64,000 nt of DNA from Roseomonas mucosa ATCC BAA-692. GTDB lineage: Bacteria > Pseudomonadota > Alphaproteobacteria > Acetobacterales > Acetobacteraceae. Made by a program: the position numbers and the translations under genes. The notes beneath the pieces were generated by a model. The model was not told where the DNA came from and did not search any database. It was given only the letters and a program-made list of their open reading frames with translations. The stretch is taken from the NCBI RefSeq assembly GCF_000622225.1, contig NZ_JHWD01000003.1, forward strand, positions 352,395-416,394. The letters run 5' to 3'. Positions 10,212 to 19,105 of this stretch are shown piece after piece. How positions within the stretch are numbered: the stretch's first letter is position 1; every line of letters begins with the position of its first letter.

Positions 10212-11861
10212 TCAGGCCGTGCGCTGCACGTTCCAGAACAGCGGCATGCCCTTCAGCACGCCACTCAGCGTGCGGCGGTAAGCCGTGGCCTGGAAGTACT
10301 GGCCCAGCGGCAGGTAGGGCACGTCCTCGAAGGCCTGCTTCTGGACCTCGGCCGCGAGCTTCTTCTGCGCCTCCAGGTCCGGCGCCTCCAGCCAGGCGGC
10401 GCGCAGCTCCTCCAGCTTCGGCGCGGTCGGCCAGCCGAACCAGGCCTTCTCGCCATTGCCACGCAGGGACTGGCTGACAGCGGGGTTGAACATGTCCAGC
10501 CCGGCCCAGAAGGTGAAGAAGATGCTCCAGCCGCCCTTGGACGGTGCCTCGCGGCTGGCGCGGCGCTGCACCACCGATCCCCAGTCGGTGGAGATGAACT
10601 CCACCTCCATGCCCGCCTTCTTGACCATGTCGGCGCCGACCTGGGCGAGCGCGTTCAGCGAGGGGAAGTCGGAGGCGGCGATCAGGGTGATCTTCTCGCC
10701 CTTGTAGCCGGCGGCCTTGAGATCGGCCTTCACCTTGTCGTAGTCGCGCGGGCTGGTCAGCGCCTCCATCCCGACATCACTGGCCATCGGCGTGTCCGGC
10801 GGGAAGAAGCCGACATTGTCGCGCCACAGGCTGCGGTCGTCGCCGATCACCGCCGACATGTAGTCCGCCTGGTTCACCGCGCCGAGCAGGGCGCGGCGGA
10901 TGGCCGGGTTGTTGAAGGGCGGGTGCAGGTGGTTGAAGCGGCAGATCGCCACCAGCCCGGTCGGGTCGGGGATCTCGACCACGATGTTGCGGTCCTTGCG
11001 CAGCACCGGCTGCAGGTCGGCGGTGGGCTGCTCCCACCAGTCCATCTCGCCATTGGTCAGGGCGTTGGAGGCGGTGGCCGCGTCCGGCATCACCGTCCAT
11101 TCGATCCGGTCGAAATGCGCGAGTTTCGGCCCGACGGTCCAGTTCGGCGTGCCGTCCTTGCGCGGCACATAGCCCTCGAAGCGCTTGTAGACGATCTTCG
11201 AGCCCGGCACCCGCTCTTCCGGCACCCACTGGAAGGGGCCGGAGCCGATGACCTCCTTCACCGGCGTGGCGGGGTCGGTCTTGGCGATGCGCTCCGGCAT
11301 GATGAAGCAGATCGGGGTGGAAGGCTTGCCCAGCGCGTCGAAGAGCAGCGGGAAGGGCTTCTTCAGCCGGAAGAGGATGGTCTTCTCGTCCGGTGCCGAG
11401 AGCTCCTCCGTCACCGCCATCAGGGCCTGGCCCAGCGCGTCGCGCGCCGCCCAGCGGCGGATGGAGGTGACGCAGTCCACCGCCTTCACCGGCTGGCCGT
11501 CATGGAACTTCAGCCCGTCGCGCAGGGTGATGGTGACGCGGCGGCCGTCCTCCTCGACCTTGTGGCCCTCGGCCATCTGCGGCTGCGGCTTGTAGTCCTC
11601 GTCATAGCCATAGAGCGTGTCCCAGACGAGGAAGCCGTGGTGGCGGGTGACATAGGCGGTGGTGACGATCGGATCGACCACGGCGAGGTCGGCCTGCGGG
11701 ATGAACTTCAGCACGCGCGGCGCGGCGGCCGGTGCGGCCGCTCCCGGCGCGGCGGCCGGGGCCGCGGGCGCCGGCCTGCCCGCCTGGGCATGGCCGTTCT
11801 TCGGCAGGGCGGAGGCCATTCCGGCCAGGGCGACGCCGGCCAGCAGATCACGGCGGAACAT
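10212..11861 (-). CDS. ABC transporter substrate-binding protein, SBP family 5 (second copy)
   Basis: 549 residues. The N-terminus MFRRDLLAGVALAGMASAL is a Tat-like or Sec signal, followed by an Ala/Pro linker (about residues 28-50). The mature domain has FIPQADLAVVDPIVTTAYVTR, ITLRDGLKFHDGQPV and GSGPFQWVPEERVPGSK, clearly paralogous to the neighbouring 532-residue binding protein. Start 11861 is backed by GGAGAGG close upstream. It is transcribed separately from the transporter operon (415-bp gap) but may deliver a different ligand to the same permease; that is an inference from adjacency. Confidence 0.92.
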   Translation of the reverse strand: MFRRDLLAGVALAGMASALPKNGHAQAGRPAPAAPAAAPGAAAPAAAPRVLKFIPQADLAVVDPIVTTAYVTRHHGFLVWDTLYGYDEDYKPQPQMAEGHKVEEDGRRVTITLRDGLKFHDGQPVKAVDCVTSIRRWAARDALGQALMAVTEELSAPDEKTILFRLKKPFPLLFDALGKPSTPICFIMPERIAKTDPATPVKEVIGSGPFQWVPEERVPGSKIVYKRFEGYVPRKDGTPNWTVGPKLAHFDRIEWTVMPDAATASNALTNGEMDWWEQPTADLQPVLRKDRNIVVEIPDPTGLVAICRFNHLHPPFNNPAIRRALLGAVNQADYMSAVIGDDRSLWRDNVGFFPPDTPMASDVGMEALTSPRDYDKVKADLKAAGYKGEKITLIAASDFPSLNALAQVGADMVKKAGMEVEFISTDWGSVVQRRASREAPSKGGWSIFFTFWAGLDMFNPAVSQSLRGNGEKAWFGWPTAPKLEELRAAWLEAPDLEAQKKLAAEVQKQAFEDVPYLPLGQYFQATAYRRTLSGVLKGMPLFWNVQRTA

Positions 11862-12019
11862 CGGACAACCTCTCCAGATGTCGGGTTTGTCAGGAAAGGA
11901 AGCCCGCCCCCGGACGCGGCGCAAGCCCCCGCCCCCGTAACGGATCGTATTCCCCGCCGCCGGCCCGCCGGGTGCCGGGCGCTTGGCTTTCGCGCGCCGC
12001 TCGCCTATTGCCCTGCGGC

Positions 12020-12457
12020 ATGGAGGCCAGCCTTGCCACGAACGACCGAAACGGCCCGGGGCCCCGGGCCGTGCTGAGGCAGATGTGGCGCTTCGGCGTG
12101 GTCGGCGGCATCGGATTCTTGGTCGATTCCGCGGTGCTCATGGCCGCCATCGCCCTTGGCGCCGGCCCCTATGGCGGGCGGGTGCTGTCCTATCTCGCGG
12201 CGGCCACCACCACCTGGGCGCTGAACCGGGCCTGGACCTTCCGCGGCCGCGGCGCCGGGCCGGCGCACCGGCAATGGGCGCGCTTCCTCCTGGTGAACCT
12301 CGTCGGCTTTGCCCTGAACTACGGAACCTACGCCCTGCTCCTCTCCAACATGCCGCTGGTCGCGGCGCACCCCGTGCTCGGCGTGGCCGCCGGCGCGCTG
12401 GCCGGCATGGGCGGGAACTTCGCCCTGTCCCGCCGCTTCGTCTTCACCGACCGATGA
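12020..12457 (+). CDS. GtrA-family membrane protein
   Basis: 145 residues with four predicted membrane helices (first: FGVVGGIGFLVDSAVLMAAI). The family motif ALNRAWTFRG and the closing NFALSRRFVFTDR are diagnostic for GtrA. GtrA proteins take part in moving polyprenyl-linked sugars across the inner membrane for cell-surface glycan decoration. The stop overlaps the start of the downstream glycosyltransferase gene (ATGA), so the two act together. ATG at 12020 is chosen because the conserved domain begins soon after it. Confidence 0.9.
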   Translation: MEASLATNDRNGPGPRAVLRQMWRFGVVGGIGFLVDSAVLMAAIALGAGPYGGRVLSYLAAATTTWALNRAWTFRGRGAGPAHRQWARFLLVNLVGFALNYGTYALLLSNMPLVAAHPVLGVAAGALAGMGGNFALSRRFVFTDR

Positions 12458-13377
12458 CGGAACCCCGCATCGCCGTGCTCGTCCCCTGCCGGGACGAGGA
12501 AGCCGCCGTGGGCGAGGTGGTGCGCGGCTTCCGCGCCGCCCTGCCCGGCGCCACCGTCTATGTCTATGACAACAACAGCACCGACCGGACGCGGGAGGTC
12601 GCCGCCGCCGCCGGGGCGGTGGTTCGTTCGGAGAGCCAGCCCGGCAAGGGCAGCGTGGTGCGGCGGATGTTCGCCGACATCGAGGCGGACGCCTATGTGC
12701 TGGTGGACGGCGACGGCACCTACGACGCCTCGGCGGCGCCGGAGATGGTGCGCCGGCTGCTGGAGGAGCGGCTGGACATGGTCACCGCCATCCGGGTGGA
12801 CGAGAGCGTCGGCGCCTATCGCCCCGGACACCGCTTCGGCAACCTGATGCTGACCGGCATGGTCCGGCTGGTCTTCGGCAACCGGATCACCGACATGCTC
12901 TCGGGCTACCGCACCTTCTCGCGGCGCTTCGTGAAATCCTTTCCCGCCCTGGCGCATGGCTTCGAGACGGAAACCGAGTTCACCGTCCATGCCCTGGAGC
13001 TCCACCTCCCGGTCGGGGAACTGCCGACCCCGTATCGCGAGCGGCCGGCCGGTTCCGCCTCCAAGCTGCACACGATCCGCGACGGCGTCCGCATCCTGGG
13101 CACCATCGCCGCCCTGGTGCGGCGTGAGCGCCCCCTGCCCTTCTTTGGCGGCCTGGCCGCCCTGCTGCTGTTGCTGGCGGCGCTGCTGATGATCCCGGTG
13201 CTGGAGACCTATCTGGAAACCGGGCTGGTGCCGCGCATGCCGAGCTTCCTGGCATCGGTCGGGCTGACCATCCTCGCCTGGCTGTCGATCGCCTGCGGCC
13301 TGATCCTCGACACCGTCACCCAGGGACGGCGGGAGGCCAAGCGGATGGCATATCTTTCGATTCCGTCACGATATTGA
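12454..13377 (+). CDS. Glycosyltransferase family 2 with C-terminal membrane helices
   Basis: 307 residues. The GT-A domain has VLVPCRDEEAAVGEVV at the N-terminus, YVYDNNSTDRT and the metal-binding DGDGTYDA. Two hydrophobic helices at the C-terminus (about 230-250 and 262-282) anchor it in the membrane. The sequence resembles the polyprenyl-phosphate-dependent transferases that work with GtrA, which is encoded immediately upstream with a 4-bp overlap. The sugar and acceptor cannot be told from sequence. An AT-rich gap separates it from the secretion operon. Confidence 0.9.
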   Translation: MTEPRIAVLVPCRDEEAAVGEVVRGFRAALPGATVYVYDNNSTDRTREVAAAAGAVVRSESQPGKGSVVRRMFADIEADAYVLVDGDGTYDASAAPEMVRRLLEERLDMVTAIRVDESVGAYRPGHRFGNLMLTGMVRLVFGNRITDMLSGYRTFSRRFVKSFPALAHGFETETEFTVHALELHLPVGELPTPYRERPAGSASKLHTIRDGVRILGTIAALVRRERPLPFFGGLAALLLLLAALLMIPVLETYLETGLVPRMPSFLASVGLTILAWLSIACGLILDTVTQGRREAKRMAYLSIPSRY

Positions 13378-13394
13378 TTCCATCGCAAAATTAA

Positions 13395-13423
13395 TACAAA
13401 CTTCCGCGAGGGTTAATTATACT
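13395..13423 (+). promoter_or_regulatory. Possible promoter of the type I secretion operon
   Basis: The stretch 13378-13450 is AT-rich in a GC-rich neighbourhood. TATACT at 13418-13423 resembles a -10 box; the -35 at the right distance (TACAAA, 13395-13400) is weak. It lies about 100 bp before the start of the ABC exporter gene. Confidence 0.35.
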
Positions 13424-13521
13424 GGCGGTTGTACTCTTTAACCTTCGGGAACCTGTTCGTTGGTATTGGACTACCCCGCGTACCGCCGTGATCCCGCTTC
13501 TTCCCCGGAAAGGAATTCCGC

Positions 13522-15273
13522 ATGACGCCTCCCAAGGAGATCCGGGAAAAGGACACGGTGTTATCGCGGGCACTGGCCGCCTGCCGGCAGCAGTTCATCG
13601 GCGTGGCGCTGTTCAGCGGCGTGGTGAACGTGCTGCAGCTCACGATCTCGCTCTACATGATGCAGGTCTTCGACCGCGTCCTGGCGACGCGCAGCACCGA
13701 CACGCTGCTCTGGCTGACCGTGGTCGCGGGCAGCGCGATCCTGCTGCTGGCGGTGCTGGAGGGTGTGCGCGGGCAGGTGATGCAGCGGGCCGCCGGCTGG
13801 ATCGAGGCCCGGGTGGCGCCCGAAGGCTTCCTGCGCGCCCTGGAGGCGCAGCTTCGCGGCCGGACCTACCGCACCGAGGCGCTGCGGGACCTTTCCCTGG
13901 CGCGCAACTGGCTCGGCAGCCCGGCGGCGCTCGCCCTCTATGACGTGCCCTGGGTGCCCATCTACCTCGCCGTGATCTTCCTGCTGCACCCGCTGCTCGG
14001 GGCCGTGGCGCTGGGCGGTGCCGTCCTGCTCTTCGTACTGACCCTGCTGGGCGAGGCGGTGACCTCGCCGCTGCTGAAGCAGGCGGGCACGGCCAGCCTG
14101 CTCGCCAACCGTCGGGCGGAGATGCTGATCCGCAATGCCGAGGTGATCGACAGCATGGGCATGGCCCCGGCCGTGCTGCGCCGCTGGCGGGAGGCCGTGG
14201 CCGACGGCACACCGCAGCAGGAGCGCGCGGCGAACCGGGCGGCGCTGCTGATGTCGGTGACGAAGTTCACCCGGCTTGCCCTGCAGATCGCCATCCTGGG
14301 CCTGGGCGCCTGGCTGGTGCTGCGGCAGGAGCTGACCTCCGGCGCCTCCATCGCGGGCTCGATCATCATGGGCCGCGCCCTGGCGCCGGTGGAGCAGGTG
14401 ATCGCCGGCTGGAAGGGCCTGGTGCAGGTGCGCCAGGCGTTGCAGCGGCTGAAGACCTTCCTGGCGCTGCCGCGCCTGCGCCCCGCGGGCATGCCGCTGC
14501 CGGAGCCCAAGGGCCGGCTGGTGGCGGAGCGCCTCGCCTATGCGCCGCCGGGCCAGACGGCCGCGGTGATCAAGGGGCTGAACTTCGCGATCGAGGCCGG
14601 GGAGAGCGTGGCCATCATCGGCCCCTCCGCCGCCGGCAAGACCACGCTGGTCCGCCTGCTGATCGGCACGCTGGCGCCCAGCGCCGGGGCCGCGCGGCTG
14701 GACGGGGCGGATGTCTCCACCTGGCTGCGCGAGGATCTCGGCCGCCACCTGGGCTACCTGCCGCAGGATGTGGAGCTCTTCGAGGGCAGCGTCTTCCGCA
14801 ACATCGCCCGCATGGGCGAGGCGGAGCCGGAGGACGTCTTCGCCGCGGCGAAGCTGGCCGGCTGCCATGAGATGATCCTGCGCCTGCCCCAGGGCTACGA
14901 CACCGAGGTCGGCGAGGCCGGGCAGCAGCTTTCCGGCGGCCAGCGCCAGCTGGTGGGCCTGGCCCGCGCGCTCTTCGGCCAGCCGAAGCTGCTGGTGCTG
15001 GACGAGCCCGACAGCAGCCTGGACGGCGATGCCGAGGCGCGCCTGCTCCATGCCCTGCGCGAACTGCGGGAGCGTGGCACCACCGTGGTGCTGGTGAGCC
15101 ACCGCCCGGTCCTGGTCCAGGGCGTGGACAAGGTGATGCTGCTGCGCGACGGGCAGATCGATGCCTTCGGCCCGCGGCAGGAAGTGCTGAACCGCGTCAT
15201 GGGGCCGCGCCCGGCCGTGGCCGCACCGCGCAACCCCGCTTCCCTGCCCGGCCAGCCTGGAGTTGCCGCATGA
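13522..15273 (+). CDS. Type I secretion system permease/ATPase (PrtD/AprD type)
   Basis: 583 residues. The N-terminal half carries the exporter membrane domain (about 20-310; SLYMMQVFDRVLATRSTDTL is a family signature). The C-terminal ATPase has Walker A GPSAAGKTTLVRLL, signature LSGGQRQLVGLARAL and Walker B LLVLDEPDSSLD. There is no C39 peptidase domain, as expected for exporters of RTX-like proteins with C-terminal signals. It works with the HlyD-type adaptor encoded immediately downstream (ATGA overlap). A GGAAAGGA site precedes the ATG. No secreted substrate and no TolC-type channel are encoded nearby. Confidence 0.93.
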   Translation: MTPPKEIREKDTVLSRALAACRQQFIGVALFSGVVNVLQLTISLYMMQVFDRVLATRSTDTLLWLTVVAGSAILLLAVLEGVRGQVMQRAAGWIEARVAPEGFLRALEAQLRGRTYRTEALRDLSLARNWLGSPAALALYDVPWVPIYLAVIFLLHPLLGAVALGGAVLLFVLTLLGEAVTSPLLKQAGTASLLANRRAEMLIRNAEVIDSMGMAPAVLRRWREAVADGTPQQERAANRAALLMSVTKFTRLALQIAILGLGAWLVLRQELTSGASIAGSIIMGRALAPVEQVIAGWKGLVQVRQALQRLKTFLALPRLRPAGMPLPEPKGRLVAERLAYAPPGQTAAVIKGLNFAIEAGESVAIIGPSAAGKTTLVRLLIGTLAPSAGAARLDGADVSTWLREDLGRHLGYLPQDVELFEGSVFRNIARMGEAEPEDVFAAAKLAGCHEMILRLPQGYDTEVGEAGQQLSGGQRQLVGLARALFGQPKLLVLDEPDSSLDGDAEARLLHALRELRERGTTVVLVSHRPVLVQGVDKVMLLRDGQIDAFGPRQEVLNRVMGPRPAVAAPRNPASLPGQPGVAA

Positions 15274-16646
15274 GCGCGAATATCGCCCTGCCGCCCGGCG
15301 GCGGCCCCCTGACCCCGGCCTCCGCGGGCCATCCCGGCCTGCCGGAACTGGTGCTGGACCTGCCGCGCCCCCGCACGCGCGGGCCGATGCTGCTCGGCAT
15401 CGCCAGCATCGCGCTGTTCGTCGGCGGCTTCGGCACGTGGTCCTTCACCGCCCCCTTGAGCGAGGCCGCCATCGCCCCCGGCGTCATCAAGGCCGAAGGC
15501 AACCGCCGCGCCGTGCAGCACCTGGAAGGCGGAATCGTGCGCGAGATCCTGGTCCGCGACGGTGACGAGGTGAAGGCCGGGCAGGTCCTGATGCGGCTGG
15601 ACGACACCCAGTCCGATGCCACGCTGGAAAGCTCGCGCGGCACGCGCTGGGCGCTGATGGCGCAGGCGGCCCGGGACGCGGCCGAGGTGGCGGGCGCCAC
15701 GACCGTCGCCTATCCGGCGGAACTGCTCTCGTCCGACGATCCTCGCGCGCGGGAGGCGATGACGGGGCAGAGCATCCTCTTCGCCAGCCGCCTCGCCAGC
15801 CTGGCCAGCCAGATCCAGGTGCTGGAGTCCCGGCTGGGCCAGTACAGCGCCTCCATCCTGTCCAGCCGGGCCCAGATCACCAGCCAGCAGCGCCAGCTCG
15901 ACCTGCTGCGGCGCGAGGAAACGGATGTGCGGGCGCTGGTGGCGCAGGGGCTGGAGCGGATGCCGCGGCTGCTGGGCCTGCAGCGCCAGATCGCCTCGGC
16001 CGAGGGCAACATCTCCGACCTGCAGGGGCAGGTCGAGCGGGCCGAGGCCCAGATCGCCGAAACCCGGAACCAGCTCCGCAACACCCGCGACCAGCGCGTG
16101 CAGGAAGCCTCCACCGATGCGCGGGAGGTCGATACCAAGCTTCGGGAGCTGGAGGAGCGCATCCGCGCCGCGCAGGACGTGTCCACACGCCGCGAGATCC
16201 TGGCGCCGGTCGATGGCGTCGTGATCAACAGCCATTTCTTCAACGCCGGCGCCGTGGTGAAGCCCGGCGACACGGTGCTGGAGATCGTGCCCGAGCGCGA
16301 CCGGCTGGTGGCGGAGGTGAAGGTCTCGCCCACCGACATCGACGTGGTCCATAACGGGCTGGAGGCCGAGGTCCGGCTGCCGGCCTTCAAGCAGCGTCTG
16401 GTGCCCTATCTGCACGGCCACGTCACCTTCGTGGGCGGCGACGTGAACCAGGAGCCGCAGCGTGGCACCGAATACTACCGCGCGCAGATCGTGATCGAGC
16501 AGGACCAGCTCGCCAAGCTGGAGAATGTCTCGCTGAAAGCCGGCATGCCGGTGGAGGCGCAGATCAAGATCGGCGAAAGGAGCTTCTTCCGCTACATGAT
16601 GCAGCCTCTGATCGACAGCTTCCACAGGGCCTTCCGTGAGCAGTAG
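15270..16646 (+). CDS. Type I secretion periplasmic adaptor (HlyD family)
   Basis: 458 residues. A single membrane helix lies at about residues 41-60 (MLLGIASIALFVGGFGTWSF). The split lipoyl/barrel-sandwich domain is VIKAEGNRRAVQHLEGGIVREI and, at the C-terminal side, EILAPVDGVVINSHFFNAGAVVKPGD. Between them are long coiled-coil helices rich in Gln and Arg. The PrtE-like C-terminal beta domain ends in a helix (YMMQPLIDSFHRAFREQ). It bridges the inner-membrane ABC exporter to an outer-membrane channel. It overlaps both neighbours, placing it mid-operon. Confidence 0.93.
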   Translation: MSANIALPPGGGPLTPASAGHPGLPELVLDLPRPRTRGPMLLGIASIALFVGGFGTWSFTAPLSEAAIAPGVIKAEGNRRAVQHLEGGIVREILVRDGDEVKAGQVLMRLDDTQSDATLESSRGTRWALMAQAARDAAEVAGATTVAYPAELLSSDDPRAREAMTGQSILFASRLASLASQIQVLESRLGQYSASILSSRAQITSQQRQLDLLRREETDVRALVAQGLERMPRLLGLQRQIASAEGNISDLQGQVERAEAQIAETRNQLRNTRDQRVQEASTDAREVDTKLRELEERIRAAQDVSTRREILAPVDGVVINSHFFNAGAVVKPGDTVLEIVPERDRLVAEVKVSPTDIDVVHNGLEAEVRLPAFKQRLVPYLHGHVTFVGGDVNQEPQRGTEYYRAQIVIEQDQLAKLENVSLKAGMPVEAQIKIGERSFFRYMMQPLIDSFHRAFREQ

Positions 16647-16944
16647 CAACAAGCCGGCCCCGGCCGCACATCCCTGCATCTTCAGCGACGGGATCATCGA
16701 TGCCCAGGTGCGCCACGGCGTGGCGCGCTTCACCCTGGGCCAGACCGGAACGGACGGCCAGCTCGCCCCGGCGGGCCAGCTCGTCCTGCCGCTGACTCAG
16801 CTTCCCAACCTGATCGGCAGCATCACGCGGCTGCTGCAGGAGCTTGAGGCGCGCGCCCGGCAGGCGCAGCAGCAGCAGGGCACGGCGGCGGCGGCCGAAC
16901 CGGCTCCGCCAGCCGGGGGCGCCTTCCGCTTCTCCACGGACTGA
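16636..16944 (+). CDS. Small protein of unknown function at the end of the secretion operon
   Basis: 102 residues, not recognised. It starts with GTG inside the last codons of the adaptor gene (11-bp overlap), which argues for translation coupling and a real gene. The central part (FSDGIIDAQVRHGVARFTLGQ) looks like a small beta domain; residues 55-75 are a Leu-rich helix (LPNLIGSITRLLQELEARAR); the tail is Gln/Ala/Pro-rich. No signal peptide or membrane helix is seen. Its position suggests an accessory role in the type I secretion system, but that is inference. Confidence 0.65.
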   Translation: MSSSNKPAPAAHPCIFSDGIIDAQVRHGVARFTLGQTGTDGQLAPAGQLVLPLTQLPNLIGSITRLLQELEARARQAQQQQGTAAAAEPAPPAGGAFRFSTD

Positions 16945-16950
16945 GGCTTC

Positions 16951-16977
16951 CGGGCGCCCCTGGTGGCGGGGCGCCCG
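16951..16977. terminator. Hairpin between convergent genes
   Basis: A perfect 10-bp stem (CGGGCGCCCC / GGGGCGCCCG) with a 7-base loop lies between the secretion operon end and the glycerophosphodiesterase gene end. It can fold in both directions but lacks a clear U-run. Confidence 0.55.
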
Positions 16978-16987
16978 ATCCCGGCCC

Positions 16988-17734
16988 CTATTCCCGCTCG
17001 TCGCGCATCCGCATGGCCAGGACGGGGTCGTCGCTGGCCATCGCATCCACACCCAGATCCAGCATGCGGCCGATGCTGTCCGCGTGGTTGCCGCCCCAGA
17101 CGGCGACCCGCAGGCCGGCCGCGCGCAGGCCCGCGACCAGCTCCGCATCCATCACGCTGGCATGGGTCTCCACCATGGAAAGCCCATGGGCCCGCGCCAC
17201 GCCGATGATCCCCGGCAGGCCGAGGCCTTCCAGCATGGCCGGGTCGAAGAGCCAGGCGACATGGTCGAAGCCGCCCGCCGCCTGGGCCGCGGCGGCGGTG
17301 GGCGCATGGAAGGCGATGATGCCGCAGCGCCGCCGCATCCCATGCCGGTCCAGGATCGGGAGCGCCACCTCCAGGAGGCCGGGATAGGGCCTTCCCCGCG
17401 CATCGGTCTTGAGCTCCACCTGCAGGCCGCAGGAGGATGAGGCGACCAGCTCGGCCACATCCTTCAGGTGGGGGATGCACGCGCCGCCCGCCCCACGCAG
17501 GCGGAGGCGGGTCAGCTCCTCCGCCGTATGCTCGGCCAGCAGGCCCTGTCCCTCGGAGGTCCGCTCCAGCCTGGCGTCATGGAGCACGATCGGCTGTCCA
17601 TCAACCGACAGGTGTATATCGCACTCGCAAAATTCAACCTTGAGATGAGTTGCGCTGCGAAACCCGTCAATACTGTTCTCGGGCCACAAAAATGCACCGC
17701 CGCGATGCCCGATGATTTTTGTCATAGGCAGCAT
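16988..17734 (-). CDS. Glycerophosphodiester phosphodiesterase (UgpQ/GlpQ type)
   Basis: 248 residues, cytoplasmic (no signal peptide). Catalytic-site motifs are IIGHRGGAFLWPENS near residue 6 with the conserved His-Arg-Gly-Gly, FCECDIHLSVDGQPIVLHDARLERT with the metal-binding acids and the second His, and VWGGNHADSIGRMLDLGVDAMASDDP at the end of the barrel. It cleaves glycerophosphodiesters to glycerol-3-phosphate and an alcohol. The gene faces the secretion operon and has no obvious functional partner. An alternative in-frame ATG lies three codons in (17725); GGGAG upstream is compatible with either. Confidence 0.9.
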   Translation of the reverse strand: MLPMTKIIGHRGGAFLWPENSIDGFRSATHLKVEFCECDIHLSVDGQPIVLHDARLERTSEGQGLLAEHTAEELTRLRLRGAGGACIPHLKDVAELVASSSCGLQVELKTDARGRPYPGLLEVALPILDRHGMRRRCGIIAFHAPTAAAAQAAGGFDHVAWLFDPAMLEGLGLPGIIGVARAHGLSMVETHASVMDAELVAGLRAAGLRVAVWGGNHADSIGRMLDLGVDAMASDDPVLAMRMRDERE

Positions 17735-17822
17735 TTTCTCCCATCTTCTTGAAAGGGTGGAACTGGATGCGCATTGGGCCTATTCGTATTCTCACCTGCC
17801 CTGAAGCGTGGAACGTGGTGAG

Positions 17823-18131
17823 ATGTCGCTCATTCTGGTTCTGTATGACTTGCCACAAGGCGCGACCGAGGTTCTGGAACAGGCGATCTGGGAAGTCTCG
17901 GAAAGCCACTGGATCGCCAATGCGAACGCTCTCTTTGTTTCGAGCGACATGCCGGTGAGCTACCTTTCCCAGCATCTTCGTGGCGCCCTGCGGCGCAACG
18001 GGATCGCCGGGCCGATCCTGGTGATGCGCATGGCGGAAGATATCGCCACGGACGGCCTGCCGCCGGATGCCGCCTCCTGGCTGCGGCAGCAGGTGGAACT
18101 CCCCATGCCACGAGGCGCCCGGGCGAACTGA
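17823..18131 (+). CDS. Small conserved-looking protein of unknown function
   Basis: 102 residues, not recognised. It begins MSLILVLYDLPQGATEVLEQAIWEV and includes a predicted alpha/beta pattern (LFVSSDMPVSYLSQHLRGALR, PILVMRMAEDI), reminiscent of small ferredoxin-like folds. No motif gives a function. It is divergent from the glycerophosphodiesterase gene with about 90 bp between them, so they may share a promoter region. A GTG five codons upstream is an alternative start. Confidence 0.5.
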   Translation: MSLILVLYDLPQGATEVLEQAIWEVSESHWIANANALFVSSDMPVSYLSQHLRGALRRNGIAGPILVMRMAEDIATDGLPPDAASWLRQQVELPMPRGARAN

Positions 18132-18146
18132 GGCCCGGCCCCCGCC

Positions 18147-18165
18147 CGGCCCGCGCGACGGGCCG
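18147..18165. terminator. Short hairpin between convergent genes
   Basis: A 7-bp stem CGGCCCG / CGGGCCG with a 5-base loop lies between the small unknown gene and the nucleoside hydrolase gene. It is weak evidence in such GC-rich DNA. Confidence 0.3.
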
Positions 18166-18172
18166 CCATGGC

Positions 18173-19105
18173 TCATGGCAGTGAGGCCAGGCGCCCGGCC
18201 AGGGCCTCGAAGAACGGCTCAGGGTCCAGTGTCTCCGCGACGTGGATGTTCGGCGGCTGGCGCATCCGGTTCCAGCGGTCGATATGCGTGCGCCCCCGGC
18301 CGATGCCGGTGCCGCATTCCACCTCCACCCAGGCTTCCCGAAGGCCGAAGAGTTCCGGCCACAGCACCAGCGCGACGGCGCAGGGGTCGTGCAGCGGAAA
18401 GCCGCGATGCCCGAAGCGGCGCGAGGCCGGCACGCCGCGCAGGATGGCGCAGGCGGCCTCCAGGCAGGTCCCCTTCCCCATCCCGGCCAGCCGCTCCACC
18501 ACCGCGGGGGTGACGAAGGCCTGGGCGGTGAGGTCCAGCGTCACGAGGCTGACCGGCAGGCCGGTGGCGACCAGGGCGGCCAGGGCCTCGGGGTCGGAGG
18601 CAGCGTTGAACTCCGCCGAGGGGGTCCAGTTCCCTTCGCCCCAGGCACCGGTCATCAGCACGATCTCGCGCACACGGTCGTGCAGGTCCGGCTCGGCCAG
18701 GAGGGCCAGGGCGAGGTTGGTGGCCGGTGCCAGTCCGACCAGCGTCACCTCGCCCGGGGCGGCGTGGCGCAGCAGGTCCCGGATGGCATCCGCCGCCCGG
18801 CCCGGCGCGGCGGGCGGGCCTTCCGGCAGGCGCACCCCGGCGAGGCCATCCGCCGCATGCACCGCCGTCTCGGAACGGAATTCCCCCAGCAGCGGGCGGC
18901 GGGCACCGCCCACCACCGGCACGGCCCGCCCGGCCAGCCCGACAATGGCGCGGGCATTGGCGAGCGTCCGCTCCAGCCCGACATTGCCGCCGCAGACCGT
19001 CACCAGCCGGACATCCAGCTCCGGCGAGGCGAGCGCCAGCCAGAGCGCCAGCGCGTCGTCCGTGCCGGGGTCGCAGTCGATGACGGTGGCGCGGGGTGGG
19101 TTCAT
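18173..19105 (-). CDS. Nucleoside hydrolase (inosine-uridine preferring family)
   Basis: 310 residues. The calcium-binding N-terminal cluster DCDPGTDDALAL, the active-site region VLMTGAW, the motif AEFNAASDPEA and the C-terminal HDPCAVALV are all conserved. It splits N-glycosidic bonds of ribonucleosides to base and ribose. The start overlaps the stop of the M20 hydrolase gene (ATGA), so the two form an operon read away from the adenine-deaminase operon. That context points to nucleoside/purine scavenging; the exact base preference is not readable. Confidence 0.92.
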   Translation of the reverse strand: MNPPRATVIDCDPGTDDALALWLALASPELDVRLVTVCGGNVGLERTLANARAIVGLAGRAVPVVGGARRPLLGEFRSETAVHAADGLAGVRLPEGPPAAPGRAADAIRDLLRHAAPGEVTLVGLAPATNLALALLAEPDLHDRVREIVLMTGAWGEGNWTPSAEFNAASDPEALAALVATGLPVSLVTLDLTAQAFVTPAVVERLAGMGKGTCLEAACAILRGVPASRRFGHRGFPLHDPCAVALVLWPELFGLREAWVEVECGTGIGRGRTHIDRWNRMRQPPNIHVAETLDPEPFFEALAGRLASLP

